Below are positions 44,747 to 52,684 of a stretch of DNA of 64,000 bases, piece after piece. The DNA comes from Roseomonas indoligenes (GTDB lineage Bacteria; Pseudomonadota; Alphaproteobacteria; Acetobacterales; Acetobacteraceae): assembly GCF_017813365.1 (NCBI RefSeq), contig NZ_JAGIZA010000011.1:124001-188000 (forward strand), read 5' to 3'. Below the pieces are notes generated by a model, which saw nothing but the letters and a program-made list of their open reading frames with translations, searched no databases and had not been told where the DNA came from. Every line of letters begins with the position of its first letter. The stretch's first letter is position 1. The translations under genes were made by a program, and so were the position numbers.

Positions 44747-44780
44747 TTGCGGCCGCAAAGTCTCCTTGCCGTGGCCGCAA
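44747..44780. promoter_or_regulatory. Repeated GGCCGCAA elements in a divergent promoter region
   Basis: The palindrome TTGCGGCCGCAA at 44747-44758 is followed by a related imperfect one, TTGCCGTGGCCGCAA, at 44766-44780. Their shared GGCCGCAA halves (44751-44758 and 44773-44780) are 22 bp apart, about two helical turns. They lie in the 269-bp gap between the leftward lipoprotein gene and the rightward transglycosylase gene. They may be paired regulator sites; no promoter hexamers could be assigned. Confidence 0.35.
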
Positions 44781-44912
44781 GCTTCCGTTAGCCCTGCCAC
44801 TGCGACAGTCAATCGCGGCCAACGGGGCCGGCGACACCGCGTGGGGACGCGGGGTCGATGGTGTCCCGCCCGCCGGGCAACCGGCAGGGCCGAAGTACAG
44901 GGGGTTGAGGGG

Positions 44913-46388
44913 ATGAACCTGATCGCTCGCGGCGCGAATGCGCCGAGTCCGCAGGCTGCGCCCGCTCTCCGGCGCGGCGCCCGCGCCGTGGCGGCGATGT
45001 CGGTTCTGGCGGCGCTGGCGGCCTGCGGAAATCAGCCTGAGGCGTCGGGGCCGGTGACGAGCGCCCGCTCCACCTCCACCAGCCGCATCGCCAGCTACGA
45101 TCCGCCCGGGCCGCCTTCCGACCCTTGGGGACCTTACATCCGCGAGGCGTCCAATCGCTTCGACGTGCCGGAGCGCTGGATTCGCGAGGTGATGCGCCAG
45201 GAGAGCGGTGGGCGGCTGACCGCCACCTCCCGCGTCGGTGCCATGGGCCTTCTGCAGCTGATGCCCGGCACCTATGCCGAGCTGAACGCCAAGCACGGCT
45301 TCGGGGACGACCCCTATCACCCCTGGGCCAACCTGATGGCCGGCACGGCCTATATCCGCGAGATGTACGACCTCTACGGCTCGCCAGGCTTCCTGGCGGC
45401 CTATAATGGTGGCCCGAAGCGGCTGGAGAACTATCTCTGGGCCGGCGGGCGGATGCCGGACGAGACGCGGAACTACGTTGCCCGCATTGGGCCCCGCCTG
45501 AGCGGCGAGCCGCGCCGCCGCGCGCCGGAAGAGGTTTACGCGGCCGCCGATATCGGCTTCAACCCGCCGTCCCGCCGGAGCAGCGGCGCCGACCCGGCGA
45601 CCATGCTGGCGATCCGCGAGCAGCGGCGGAACGCCGCCGCCGATGTCCAGGTCGCGCGCCTCGCGCCCGGCACGGTCACGCGGATGGAGCCGATTCCCGA
45701 TGGCTCCACCTACGCGTCCAGCCCGGCCGCGGCGCCGGTGCAGACGCAGCTCGCCTCGCTCGGGCCGAACGTGATCCGCATGGAGCCGATTCCCGACGGT
45801 TCCACCTACACGCAGCCGGAGCGCGTGGTGGTGGCCCAGATGGACCCGATCCCGGACGGCTCCACCTATCAGCGCGAGCCGGCGCCGGTGGTGGTCGCGC
45901 GGATGGATCCGATCCCCGACCCGCCCGCCCCCTCGCCCTCCGCCGCGCCGCGCGCCATGGCGGTGGCCTCGGCCGAGGCGGCGCCGGCCAACATGCCCTT
46001 CGAGCGGGCGACGCCGACGAGCCGCTTCTCCATCGTGCCCTCGGCCCAGGCCGGCACCCTGCCGGCCCCGATGACGCGGCAGAACGGCCTGCCGCCTGGG
46101 CTGATGCGCGCCGGCACCGTCATGCCCGTGGCTCCGTCCGCCGCCGCCGCTTCCGGCAGCTGGGGCATTCAGGTCGGCGCCTTCGCGAGCGAGAACCTGG
46201 CCCGGGACGCTGCCGGACAGGCGCGGAACGGTGCCGGCAATGGCCGCGCGACGGTGATGGCAGTGGCTCAGGGCCGCAGCACGCTCTACCGCGCCCGCGT
46301 CACCGGCCTCTCCCGCGACGCCGCGCAGAGCGCCTGCGACCGGCTGCGGTCCCGCGGCAACTGCATGATCGTCTCGCCCGAGAGCTGA
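44913..46388 (+). CDS. Lytic transglycosylase (SLT domain) with SPOR domain and internal repeats
   Basis: A 491-residue envelope lipoprotein: a membrane-anchor signal with lipobox LAAC (C38), then an SLT domain with catalytic E97 in RQESGGRL, VGAMGLLQLMPGTYAEL, DPYHPWANLMAGTAYIREM and YNGGPKRLENYL. It would cleave the MurNAc-GlcNAc bond, producing anhydro-muropeptides. A linker of roughly 230-345 carries the decapeptide M-(E/D)-P-I-P-D-G-S-T-Y three times (M258, M290, M310) plus a truncated fourth (M331). The C-terminal SPOR domain (about 415-491, SWGIQVGAFASENLARDA) binds denuded glycan at division sites. The ATG at 44913 fits the lipoprotein signal. A strong hairpin follows. Confidence 0.9.
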   Translation: MNLIARGANAPSPQAAPALRRGARAVAAMSVLAALAACGNQPEASGPVTSARSTSTSRIASYDPPGPPSDPWGPYIREASNRFDVPERWIREVMRQESGGRLTATSRVGAMGLLQLMPGTYAELNAKHGFGDDPYHPWANLMAGTAYIREMYDLYGSPGFLAAYNGGPKRLENYLWAGGRMPDETRNYVARIGPRLSGEPRRRAPEEVYAAADIGFNPPSRRSSGADPATMLAIREQRRNAAADVQVARLAPGTVTRMEPIPDGSTYASSPAAAPVQTQLASLGPNVIRMEPIPDGSTYTQPERVVVAQMDPIPDGSTYQREPAPVVVARMDPIPDPPAPSPSAAPRAMAVASAEAAPANMPFERATPTSRFSIVPSAQAGTLPAPMTRQNGLPPGLMRAGTVMPVAPSAAAASGSWGIQVGAFASENLARDAAGQARNGAGNGRATVMAVAQGRSTLYRARVTGLSRDAAQSACDRLRSRGNCMIVSPES

Positions 46389-46437
46389 GACAGGAAAGGC
46401 CGGCCGCCATCGCGACCGGCCCTTCAGGAAGGGATCG

Positions 46438-46468
46438 GGGGCCGGGGAGAAATCATCTCCCCGGCCCC
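46438..46468. terminator. Strong hairpin between lytic transglycosylase and metQ
   Basis: GGGGCCGGGGAGA (46438-46450) and TCTCCCCGGCCCC (46456-46468) form a perfect 13-bp stem with a 5-base loop, 49 bp after the transglycosylase stop and 23 bp before the leftward metQ stop. T residues downstream (CCTGTTT) are weak, so termination efficiency is uncertain. Confidence 0.6.
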
Positions 46469-46491
46469 TCCCTGTTTCAGGCACCCCCGGC

Positions 46492-47310
46492 TCAGGCCCC
46501 GACGACGACGGCGCCGCCGAACTTCTGCTCCACGAAGGCCTTCACCGCCGGGTCGGCGTAGCCGGCGGCCAGCTTCGCGGCCCAGGGGGCTCCCTCATCC
46601 GCACGGCGAACCACGACGAGGCAGGTGTAGGGGTTGGTCTTCGCGCCCTCCGCCGAATCCGTGGCAAGGCTATCACGGCCGGGCTGCAGGCCGGCGGGCA
46701 CGGCGTAGTTGCCGGTGATGGCGGCGGCGTCCACGTCGTCGATCGCGCGGGCGATGGAGGCGGCCTCAAGCTCCCGGATGCGGAAGCGCTTCGGGTTCTC
46801 CGTAATGTCGGCCACCGTGGCGCGGAAATCGGCGCCGGCGCGCAGCTTGAAGAACCCGGCCTCGGCCAGCAGCACCAGGGCGCGGCCGCCATTGGTCGGG
46901 TCGTTCGGGATCGCGATGGTGGCGCCGTTCGGCAGGTCGGCCACCGCCTTGTACTTGCGGCTGAACACGGCCATCGCCGTCAGCACGGTCTTGCCCACGG
47001 CCACGAAGTCGTAGCCGCGCTGCTGCTTCTGCGCCTCCAGGAAGGGGGCGTGCTGGTAGACGTTGGCGTCGATTTCACCGCCCTGCAGGGCGACGTTGGG
47101 CTGGATGAAGTCGGCGAACTCCGTGATGCGGACGGTGAAGTTGTCCTTGGCGAGGACGTCGCGCACCTGTTCCAGCACCTGGGCGTGGACGCCGGCGGTG
47201 ACGCCGACGCGGAGCGGGCGGGCGGCGGTGCCGAAGGCGGCGCCTTGCGCCAGCGCGCCGCGCGCGAGGATGAGCGCGGGCGCGGCGAGGAGGAGGGAGC
47301 GGCGGAGCAT
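46492..47310 (-). CDS. MetQ/NlpA-family ABC receptor (first of two)
   Basis: Substrate-binding protein of a methionine-type ABC importer, 272 residues. Family blocks are RPLRVGVTAGVHAQVLEQV, EFADFIQPNVALQGGEIDANVYQHAPFLEAQ, IAIPNDPTNGGRALVLL and AAAITGNYAVPAGLQPGRDSL. The signal peptide (MLRRSLLLAAPALILARGALAQ) has no lipobox Cys, so it is probably a free periplasmic protein and not the usual lipoprotein. It is the last gene of a leftward metN, metI, metQ-type pair and lies 24 bp after its paralogue. Methionine is the expected ligand, but other amino acids are possible. Confidence 0.91.
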   Translation of the reverse strand: MLRRSLLLAAPALILARGALAQGAAFGTAARPLRVGVTAGVHAQVLEQVRDVLAKDNFTVRITEFADFIQPNVALQGGEIDANVYQHAPFLEAQKQQRGYDFVAVGKTVLTAMAVFSRKYKAVADLPNGATIAIPNDPTNGGRALVLLAEAGFFKLRAGADFRATVADITENPKRFRIRELEAASIARAIDDVDAAAITGNYAVPAGLQPGRDSLATDSAEGAKTNPYTCLVVVRRADEGAPWAAKLAAGYADPAVKAFVEQKFGGAVVVGA

Positions 47311-47333
47311 GGCTGCGTTTCCTTGATGCGGGT

Positions 47334-48146
47334 TCAGAAGGCGGGGATTGCGGCGCCTTGGAAAGTCGCTTCGACGAACTTCTTCACCTCGTCGTTCTGG
47401 TAGGCGGCCAGAAGGCGGCGCACCCAGGGGGCGTCCTTGTCCTGCGTGCGAACGGCGATGAGGTTGGCATAGGGGCTGTCACCGCTCTCCATCGCCAGGG
47501 AATCGCGCACCGGGTTCAGCCCGGCGGGGACGGCGAAGTTGGTGTTGATGGCGGCCAGGTCCACATCCTCCAGCACGCGCGGGATCTGCGCGGCTTCCAG
47601 CTCCGTCACGCGGACGCGCTTCGGGTTGGCGGTGATGTCGGCAACCGTCGCGGTGTGGTCGGCGCCCGGCCTCAGGCTGAACAGCCCGGCCTTGGCCAGT
47701 AGCACCAGGGCGCGGCCGCCGTTGCTGGGATCGTTCGGGATCGCCACTCGGGCGCCGTTCGGCACCTCCCCCACGGACTTCACGCGGCGGGAGTAGAGGC
47801 CCATCGGGAAGATCAGCGTCTTGCCGACGGCCACCAGCGGCAGGCGGCGGTCGCGCACCGCGGCGTCCAGGAAGGGCTGGTGTTGGTAGGAGTTGGCGTC
47901 CAGGTCGCCGGCGGCCAGGGCGGCGTTGGGCTGGATGTAGTCGGTGAACTCCACCACGCGGATCGCCAGCCCGTCGCGCGCCGCGATCTCCCGCACCTTC
48001 TCCATCACCTGGGATTGCGGCCCGGCGGTGGCGCCGACGCGGATGGGGCGCGCGGCGGTGCCGACATCCTGCGCGCGCGCGACCGCGGGCAGGACGAGGG
48101 GGGAGAGGGCGGTGAGGGCCGCGAGGCGGCGGCGTGTGACGGGCAT
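47334..48146 (-). CDS. MetQ/NlpA-family ABC receptor (second of two)
   Basis: A 270-residue paralogue of the preceding receptor. The same blocks are present: RPIRVGATAGPQSQVMEKV, EFTDYIQPNAALAAGDLDANSYQHQPFLDAA, VAIPNDPSNGGRALVLL, and NTNFAVPAGLNPVRDSL. The signal (VTRRRLAALTALSPLVLPAVARAQ) again lacks a lipobox and has a twin-arginine-like start. The two copies are clearly related but diverged across much of their length, so the duplication is not recent. Two receptors may widen the substrate range of one MetNI transporter. Confidence 0.91.
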   Translation of the reverse strand: MPVTRRRLAALTALSPLVLPAVARAQDVGTAARPIRVGATAGPQSQVMEKVREIAARDGLAIRVVEFTDYIQPNAALAAGDLDANSYQHQPFLDAAVRDRRLPLVAVGKTLIFPMGLYSRRVKSVGEVPNGARVAIPNDPSNGGRALVLLAKAGLFSLRPGADHTATVADITANPKRVRVTELEAAQIPRVLEDVDLAAINTNFAVPAGLNPVRDSLAMESGDSPYANLIAVRTQDKDAPWVRRLLAAYQNDEVKKFVEATFQGAAIPAF

Positions 48147-48165
48147 GGTTCTTCTTCCCAGTGTG

Positions 48166-48831
48166 TCAGCGCCGGCTGGTGCGCCGGACGAGCCAGTCCC
48201 CCAGGGATTGCAGCCCCTGGACGAAGAGGATGAGGATGACGACGACGGTCGCCATCACCTCCGGCATGAAGCGCTGGTAGCCGAAGCGGATGCCGAGATC
48301 GCCGAGCCCGCCGCCGCCGATCGCCCCCGCCATGGCGGAATAGCCCACCAGGCTGACGAGGGTGACCGTGACGGCCGCGATCAGGCCGGGCATCGCTTCC
48401 GGCACCAGGACGCGGGTGAGGATCTGGGTGCGGGTGGCGCCCATGGCGCGGGCCGCCTCGATCACGCCGCGGTCCACCTCGCGCAGCGCGTTCTCGAACA
48501 GGCGGGCGATGAAGGCGATGGCGGCCAGGGCCAGCGGGACCATGGCCGCGGTGGTGCCGATGGAGGTGCCGACCACCATGCGCGTGAAGGGCACGATCGC
48601 CACCATCAGGATGATGAAAGGCGTGGAGCGCACGGCGTTGATCAGCAGCCCGATCGGCCGGTTGGCCCAGCCATTGGGCGAGAGCCCGCCCTGCCCGGTG
48701 GAGTAGAGCAGCAGGGCGAGGGGCAGGCCGACGACCACGGCGATGATCGTGCTGCCGAAGGTCATCAGCAGCGTTTCCCACGCCGCCTCGATCATCAGGT
48801 CCGTCAGGGCAGGGGGCAGCCAGGGAATCAT
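48166..48831 (-). CDS. metI: D-methionine-type ABC transporter permease
   Basis: Inner-membrane permease of 221 residues with about five helices, the usual size of MetI. IEAAWETLLMTFGSTIIAVV, GQGGLSPNGWANRPIGLLINAVRSTPFIIL, the EAA-type loop VIEAARAMGATRTQILTRVLVPEAM, and GYSAMAGAIGGGGLGDLGIRFGYQRF are MetI hallmarks. Its start overlaps the metN stop by 4 bp (ATGA), indicating translational coupling. The C-terminus ends RRTSRR just before the receptor genes. Confidence 0.95.
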   Translation of the reverse strand: MIPWLPPALTDLMIEAAWETLLMTFGSTIIAVVVGLPLALLLYSTGQGGLSPNGWANRPIGLLINAVRSTPFIILMVAIVPFTRMVVGTSIGTTAAMVPLALAAIAFIARLFENALREVDRGVIEAARAMGATRTQILTRVLVPEAMPGLIAAVTVTLVSLVGYSAMAGAIGGGGLGDLGIRFGYQRFMPEVMATVVVILILFVQGLQSLGDWLVRRTSRR

Positions 48832-49892
48832 GCCAGGTCCTCCGCAATTTCGGAGACGTCGAGGCCGAGGCCGCGCATCCAGGCGGTGGCCTCCGCGATG
48901 GCGGGGGACGGGCCATAGGCGGCAAGGGCCATGAGGCCGTAAGGCTCCCTCCCGATCGCGTCGATGCGGCCGGAGACGATGTTCAGGTCCAGCCCGAAGC
49001 GGCGGGAGGCCTCGCTGACCACGGCGCGGGTGGATGAGGGGCCGGCGAAGAGAACCTGCAGAAGCCGCCGCTCCTCGCCCGGGTTCGGCGCGGGCAGCTG
49101 GGCCACGGTGCCGGGGGGCACGACATGGCCGATCACCTCGGAGACGAAGCGGCGGGTGGTGGGGTGCGCTGGGCGGGTGAAGACGTCGAAGACGCGGCCC
49201 TCCTCGATCACCTTTCCCGCCTCCATGACAGCCACGCGGTCGCAGACCGCCTTCACCACCGCCATTTCATGGGTGATCAGCAGCACCGTCAGGTCCAGCC
49301 GGTCCCGGATGGAGCGGATGAGGGCGAGGATCTCCTCCGTCGTCTCCGGGTCCAGCGCGCTCGTCGCCTCGTCGCAGAGGAGGACGCGGGGGCGGGAGGC
49401 GAGGGCGCGGGCGATGCCCACGCGCTGCTTCTGCCCGCCGGAAAGCTGGGCGGGGTAGTGGTTCCGCCGATCCTCCAGCCCGACCAGGGGAAGCAACTCG
49501 GCCACCCGCGCCTCGCGCTCGGCCCGCGGGATGCCGGCGATTTCCAGCGGGAAGGCGATGTTCCCCGCCACCGTGCGGGAGGAGAGCAGGTTGAAGTGCT
49601 GGAACACCATGCCGATCCCGCGCCGCGCGGCGCGCAGGGCCGATTCGTCCAGCCGCGTCACCTCCTGGCCCAGCACCGTCACGCGGCCGGAATCCGGCCG
49701 TTCCAGCAGGTTCACGCAGCGCAGGAGGGTGGACTTGCCGGCACCGGAGCGGCCGACGATGCCGAAGACCTCGCCCGGCGCGACGTCGAGGGAAACGCCG
49801 TCCAGCGCGCGCAGCGGCGTGCCGCGGCCGCGGTACTCGCGGACCAGCGCTTGGAGGGAAATGGCCGGCGGGGGGCCGGAAGGCTCGGACAT
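48828..49892 (-). CDS. metN: Methionine ABC transporter ATP-binding protein
   Basis: ATPase of the MetNIQ importer, 354 residues, the first gene of the leftward operon. Walker A is GRSGAGKST near 46-54, the signature LSGGQKQR and Walker B CDEATSALD follow, with ITHEMAVVK for the switch. A C-terminal NIL domain (about residues 265-345: VLFAGPSSTRAVVSEASRRF, LNIVSGRIDAIGREPYGLM) gives the methionine-dependent inhibition known for MetN. The ATG at 49892 follows a 269-bp shared control region. No SAM-type riboswitch could be recognised in its leader. Confidence 0.95.
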   Translation of the reverse strand: MSEPSGPPPAISLQALVREYRGRGTPLRALDGVSLDVAPGEVFGIVGRSGAGKSTLLRCVNLLERPDSGRVTVLGQEVTRLDESALRAARRGIGMVFQHFNLLSSRTVAGNIAFPLEIAGIPRAEREARVAELLPLVGLEDRRNHYPAQLSGGQKQRVGIARALASRPRVLLCDEATSALDPETTEEILALIRSIRDRLDLTVLLITHEMAVVKAVCDRVAVMEAGKVIEEGRVFDVFTRPAHPTTRRFVSEVIGHVVPPGTVAQLPAPNPGEERRLLQVLFAGPSSTRAVVSEASRRFGLDLNIVSGRIDAIGREPYGLMALAAYGPSPAIAEATAWMRGLGLDVSEIAEDLA

Positions 49893-50079
49893 GATGGGGA
49901 ACCCGAAGCGGGGAGGGGGCGGTCAGGCCCGCGGGGTCTGCCACGGATGCGGGGCGCAGGAAATCCGGCACGACGCGACCCCGTCCTGCGCCGCGGGTCC
50001 GGCGACGGCAGGGCGCCCTTGGCAACGCGGCCGCGCGAGGCGCACAGGCTTTCTCCTGTCCGTAAGCGTATTTTCGCTA

Positions 50080-50109
50080 TTGCACCTAATTAGACAGTGC
50101 AAATCTGTC
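50080..50109. promoter_or_regulatory. Nested AT-rich dyads between metN and a dehydratase gene
   Basis: Two overlapping inverted repeats lie between divergent genes. TTGCAC (50080-50085) pairs with GTGCAA (50097-50102) across 11 bases; GACAG (50093-50097) pairs with CTGTC (50105-50109) across 7. The centre contains TAATTA, an AT-rich island in a GC-rich gap. A TTGACA hexamer on the minus strand (50111-50106) could be a metN -35 box, but no good -10 was found at standard spacing. A regulator site controlling both genes is plausible. Confidence 0.45.
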
Positions 50110-50161
50110 AACGCGGCCAGACGGGTTGCCGCCTGCGCGGGCGGGCCGCACGATCCCGCCC

Positions 50162-51136
50162 ATGAGCACGCTTCCCGGTTTCGACGATGTCCGCGCCGCC
50201 GCCGAGCGGCTGAAGGGGCGTGTGGTCCGCACGCCCATGCTGCGACACCCCGTGCTGGACGCGGCCGTGGGTGGGACGGTGCTGATCAAGCCGGAGCCGT
50301 TGCAGCGCACCGGTTCCTTCAAGTTCCGGGGCGCGACGAATGCCGTGCTGCGCTTGCCGGCGGAGAAGCGCGCGGGCGGGGTGGTGACGCATTCCTCCGG
50401 CAACCACGGCCAGGCCATCGCCTGCGCCTCGGCGGCGGAGGGCGTGCGCGCGCTGGTGGCGATGCCGCAGGACGCACCCTCCATCAAGGTGGAGAGCACG
50501 CGGCGCTGGGGCGCCGAGGTCGTCTTCTTCGATCGCCTGTCCACGGACCGGGATGCCCTGGCGCAGAAGCTTGCCGAGGAGCGCGGCGCCACCATCATCC
50601 CGCCCTTCGACCATCCCGATGTAATCGCGGGCCAGGGCACGGTGGCGGTGGAGCTGATCGAGGATGCAGGGGCGGCCGGGCTTCGGCTCGACGCGCTGGC
50701 GATCTGCACGGGCGGCGGCGGCCTGACCGGCGGATGCGCGCTGGCGGTGGAAGGGATGAGCCCGGGGACGGAGGTCTTCGCCGTCGAGCCGGAGGGTTGG
50801 GACGACACGGCCCGCTCGCTCGCTGCCGGGCAGCGGGTCCGGGCGGATGGGAAGGGATCCACCTTCTGCGATTCCCTGCTCTCGGCCACGCCGGGGGAGA
50901 TCACCTTCGCCATCAACGCCCCGCGCCTGGCGGGCGGCGTTTCCGTCACGCCGGAAGAGGTGCTGAAGGCCATGCGCTTCGCCTTCGACCACCTGAAGAT
51001 CGTGGTGGAGCCCGGCGGCGCCGTTGCGCTCGCCGCCGTGCTGGCGGGCTACGTCCCCGCGAAGGGCCGGACCCTCGGCGTGGTGCTGAGCGGCGGGAAC
51101 GTCGATCCCGCCGTCTTCACGCGCGCCATGGCCTGA
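50162..51136 (+). CDS. Threonine/serine dehydratase-family PLP enzyme
   Basis: A 324-residue fold-type II PLP enzyme. The cofactor Lys is K54 in GSFKFRGATN; the PLP phosphate-binding Gly loop is CTGGGGLTGGCAL, and SSGNHGQAIA is the substrate-binding loop. It ends after the catalytic domain and lacks the ACT domain of biosynthetic IlvA, so it resembles catabolic threonine dehydratase or serine racemase. The product would be 2-oxobutyrate or pyruvate with ammonia. The ATG at 50162 was chosen over an in-frame ATG at 50126 because homologues begin near the FDDVRAAAERL helix. Confidence 0.9.
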   Translation: MSTLPGFDDVRAAAERLKGRVVRTPMLRHPVLDAAVGGTVLIKPEPLQRTGSFKFRGATNAVLRLPAEKRAGGVVTHSSGNHGQAIACASAAEGVRALVAMPQDAPSIKVESTRRWGAEVVFFDRLSTDRDALAQKLAEERGATIIPPFDHPDVIAGQGTVAVELIEDAGAAGLRLDALAICTGGGGLTGGCALAVEGMSPGTEVFAVEPEGWDDTARSLAAGQRVRADGKGSTFCDSLLSATPGEITFAINAPRLAGGVSVTPEEVLKAMRFAFDHLKIVVEPGGAVALAAVLAGYVPAKGRTLGVVLSGGNVDPAVFTRAMA

Positions 51137-51157
51137 TCTCCGGCGGGGATCGCCGGA

Positions 51158-51691
51158 TCAGGTGTAGCCCTTGTTCCGGTGGTCCTCGGAGGCCTCTTCC
51201 TGGGTTTCGGCCCCGGCCTGGGAGCCGCCCGAGGACGTACCGCCGCTGGACGTGCCGCCGCTGGACGAGGTGCTGGCCGACGAGCTGCCGCCCGAGGAGG
51301 TTTGCCCGCCGGAGGAGGCGCCGCCCTCGGCCGGGCGGAAGTCGAAGCTGCCGTCCGTGCTCTGCCAGCTCTGGACCGTCAGCACCTTGGCGCCGCCCTT
51401 GCTCTCATGCGGGCCGTGGACCACGCCCTTGGCATGGGTGAGGAAGGCGCCGACGCCCAGGGTTTCCCCGGCCTCGATCAGGTCGCCTTCCAGCACGTAG
51501 TGCATCTCGTCGCCCGCCTCGTGGGAATGAGCCGGGATCACCCCACCCGCTGGCAGGTGGACGATGGAGGTGACGACGCCCTTCGCCCGGTCCTCGTTCA
51601 GGATCTGGATCCGGAACTCGCCCGTGGCGCCCGGGATTTCGAAGGGCACCGCCTCGCCCGCCGATGCCATCTTCAGGCCATGACCCGCCAT
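51158..51691 (-). CDS. Cupin-domain protein with Ser/Gly-rich C-terminal tail
   Basis: A 177-residue cytoplasmic protein. The cupin domain covers about 20-120, with metal-binding motif 1 (GGVIPAHSHEAGDEMHYVLEG, metal ligands His-x-His and Glu) and motif 2 (THAKGVVHGPHES). The last 56 residues are low complexity, with repeated SSGGTSSGG units (51209-51328), then a charged end (EEASEDHRNKGYT). The tail is unusual for a small cupin and may be flexible or surface-interacting. The ATG at 51691 begins MAGHGLKMASAG; a longer in-frame start is not supported. Function is unknown. Confidence 0.85.
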   Translation of the reverse strand: MAGHGLKMASAGEAVPFEIPGATGEFRIQILNEDRAKGVVTSIVHLPAGGVIPAHSHEAGDEMHYVLEGDLIEAGETLGVGAFLTHAKGVVHGPHESKGGAKVLTVQSWQSTDGSFDFRPAEGGASSGGQTSSGGSSSASTSSSGGTSSGGTSSGGSQAGAETQEEASEDHRNKGYT

Positions 51692-51758
51692 GTGCTGCCT
51701 CCGTCCGCTTGAGCGCATCGAACGTGGCCCCGGATCGGGAAGTTGCCAGGGCGGAGAA

Positions 51759-52298
51759 TTAGGCGGCCTTCAGATGCTCCAGCAGGCGGGGCATCAACTC
51801 CACGAGGTTGCAGGGGCGGAAGCGGGAATCGAACTGGTGGACGAGGATGTCGTCCCACCCGTCCTTCACCGCCCCGGTGCTGCCGGGCAGGGCAAAGAGG
51901 TAGGTTCCGCCGGAGACCCCGCCAATGGCCCGGGACTGGATCGTGGAGGGGCCTATCTTTTGATAGCTGAGCATCCGGAACAGCTCCCCGAAGCCGGTGA
52001 TCTCCTTCTCCAGCACGCGGGAGAAGGCCTCCGGCGTCACGTCGCGGCCGGTAATTCCGGTGCCGCCGGTGGTGATGACGCAGTCCACCTGCTGGTCGGC
52101 GATCCAGCGGCGCAGGTGAAGCTCGATCATCTCGGCATCGTCCCGGCAGATGGCGCGATCGGCCAGGCGGTGCCCGGCGGCCTCGATCCGGGCGGCCAGG
52201 GTGTCGCCGGATCGGTCGGAGGCGAGGTCGCGCGTGTCGCTCACCGTCAGGACGGCGATGTTCACGGGCAGGAAGGTCCGGGTCTCGTCGATGGGCAT
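51759..52298 (-). CDS. moaB: Molybdenum cofactor biosynthesis protein MoaB
   Basis: A 179-residue MoaB/Mog-type protein. It binds molybdopterin and is thought to adenylylate it or otherwise support Mo insertion. The start [20 protein letters not shown], the [23 protein letters not shown] block with the TTGGTG motif, [34 protein letters not shown], and the C-terminal [11 protein letters not shown] are typical. The ATG at 52298 was chosen because upstream in-frame residues are non-coding. It lies 67 bp downstream of a small gap after the cupin gene and is read toward it. Confidence 0.93.
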   Translation of the reverse strand: MPIDETRTFLPVNIAVLTVSDTRDLASDRSGDTLAARIEAAGHRLADRAICRDDAEMIELHLRRWIADQQVDCVITTGGTGITGRDVTPEAFSRVLEKEITGFGELFRMLSYQKIGPSTIQSRAIGGVSGGTYLFALPGSTGAVKDGWDDILVHQFDSRFRPCNLVELMPRLLEHLKAA

Positions 52299-52408
52299 GC
52301 TGGGCACTCCTCTGGCGGGAATATAGGCTGGCCGGGCCGCGCAGCCGCCCCCTTCGCGGCGCGTTCCCGCCATGGCAGGGTCCCTCCCCTGTCCGAGAGG
52401 AGATTCCG

Positions 52409-52669
52409 ATGCCGCGGCTGCTGAACGCCCTGGGGTTTGTCGCCTTCGTGGTCGGGGCGGTCGCGCTCGCGTTTGCCCTCTACATCCTGCTGGCCGGGGT
52501 GATCGGCTGGAACCCCTTCAGCACCGTCAGGCCGATGCTCGCCAGCGTGAATGCCATGATCACCATGGGCGTGATCGGGATCGTGCTGATGATGATCGGA
52601 GCCATGCTGGCCGTGGCGGCCGCCCGGGCCGCGTGGCGGCGAGAGATGCAGGCGGTGGTGGCACCGTAG
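52409..52669 (+). CDS. Small two-helix membrane protein
   Basis: An 86-residue protein with two predicted membrane helices (about 5-30, NALGFVAFVVGAVALAFALY, and 50-72, TMGVIGIVLMMIGAMLAVAA) and a short basic C-terminus (RAAWRREMQ). No family is recognised. It has a GAGAGGAGAT ribosome-binding site before the ATG at 52409. It is divergent from moaB and convergent to the sulfatase-like gene with a 15-bp gap, so it is probably a single-gene unit. Confidence 0.7.
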   Translation: MPRLLNALGFVAFVVGAVALAFALYILLAGVIGWNPFSTVRPMLASVNAMITMGVIGIVLMMIGAMLAVAAARAAWRREMQAVVAP

Positions 52670-52684
52670 CGCCACCCGGCCCTT

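Noticed and set aside
45684-45920. Repeated DNA units considered as a CRISPR-like array
   Set aside because: The repeats are in frame inside a coding gene, with irregular spacing and protein-level conservation (third-base changes), so they are peptide repeats.
49893-50161. SAM riboswitch before metN
   Set aside because: The gap has one small hairpin (near 50043-50059), but I could not match it to SAM-I, SAM-II or other known folds. A covariance-model scan would decide.
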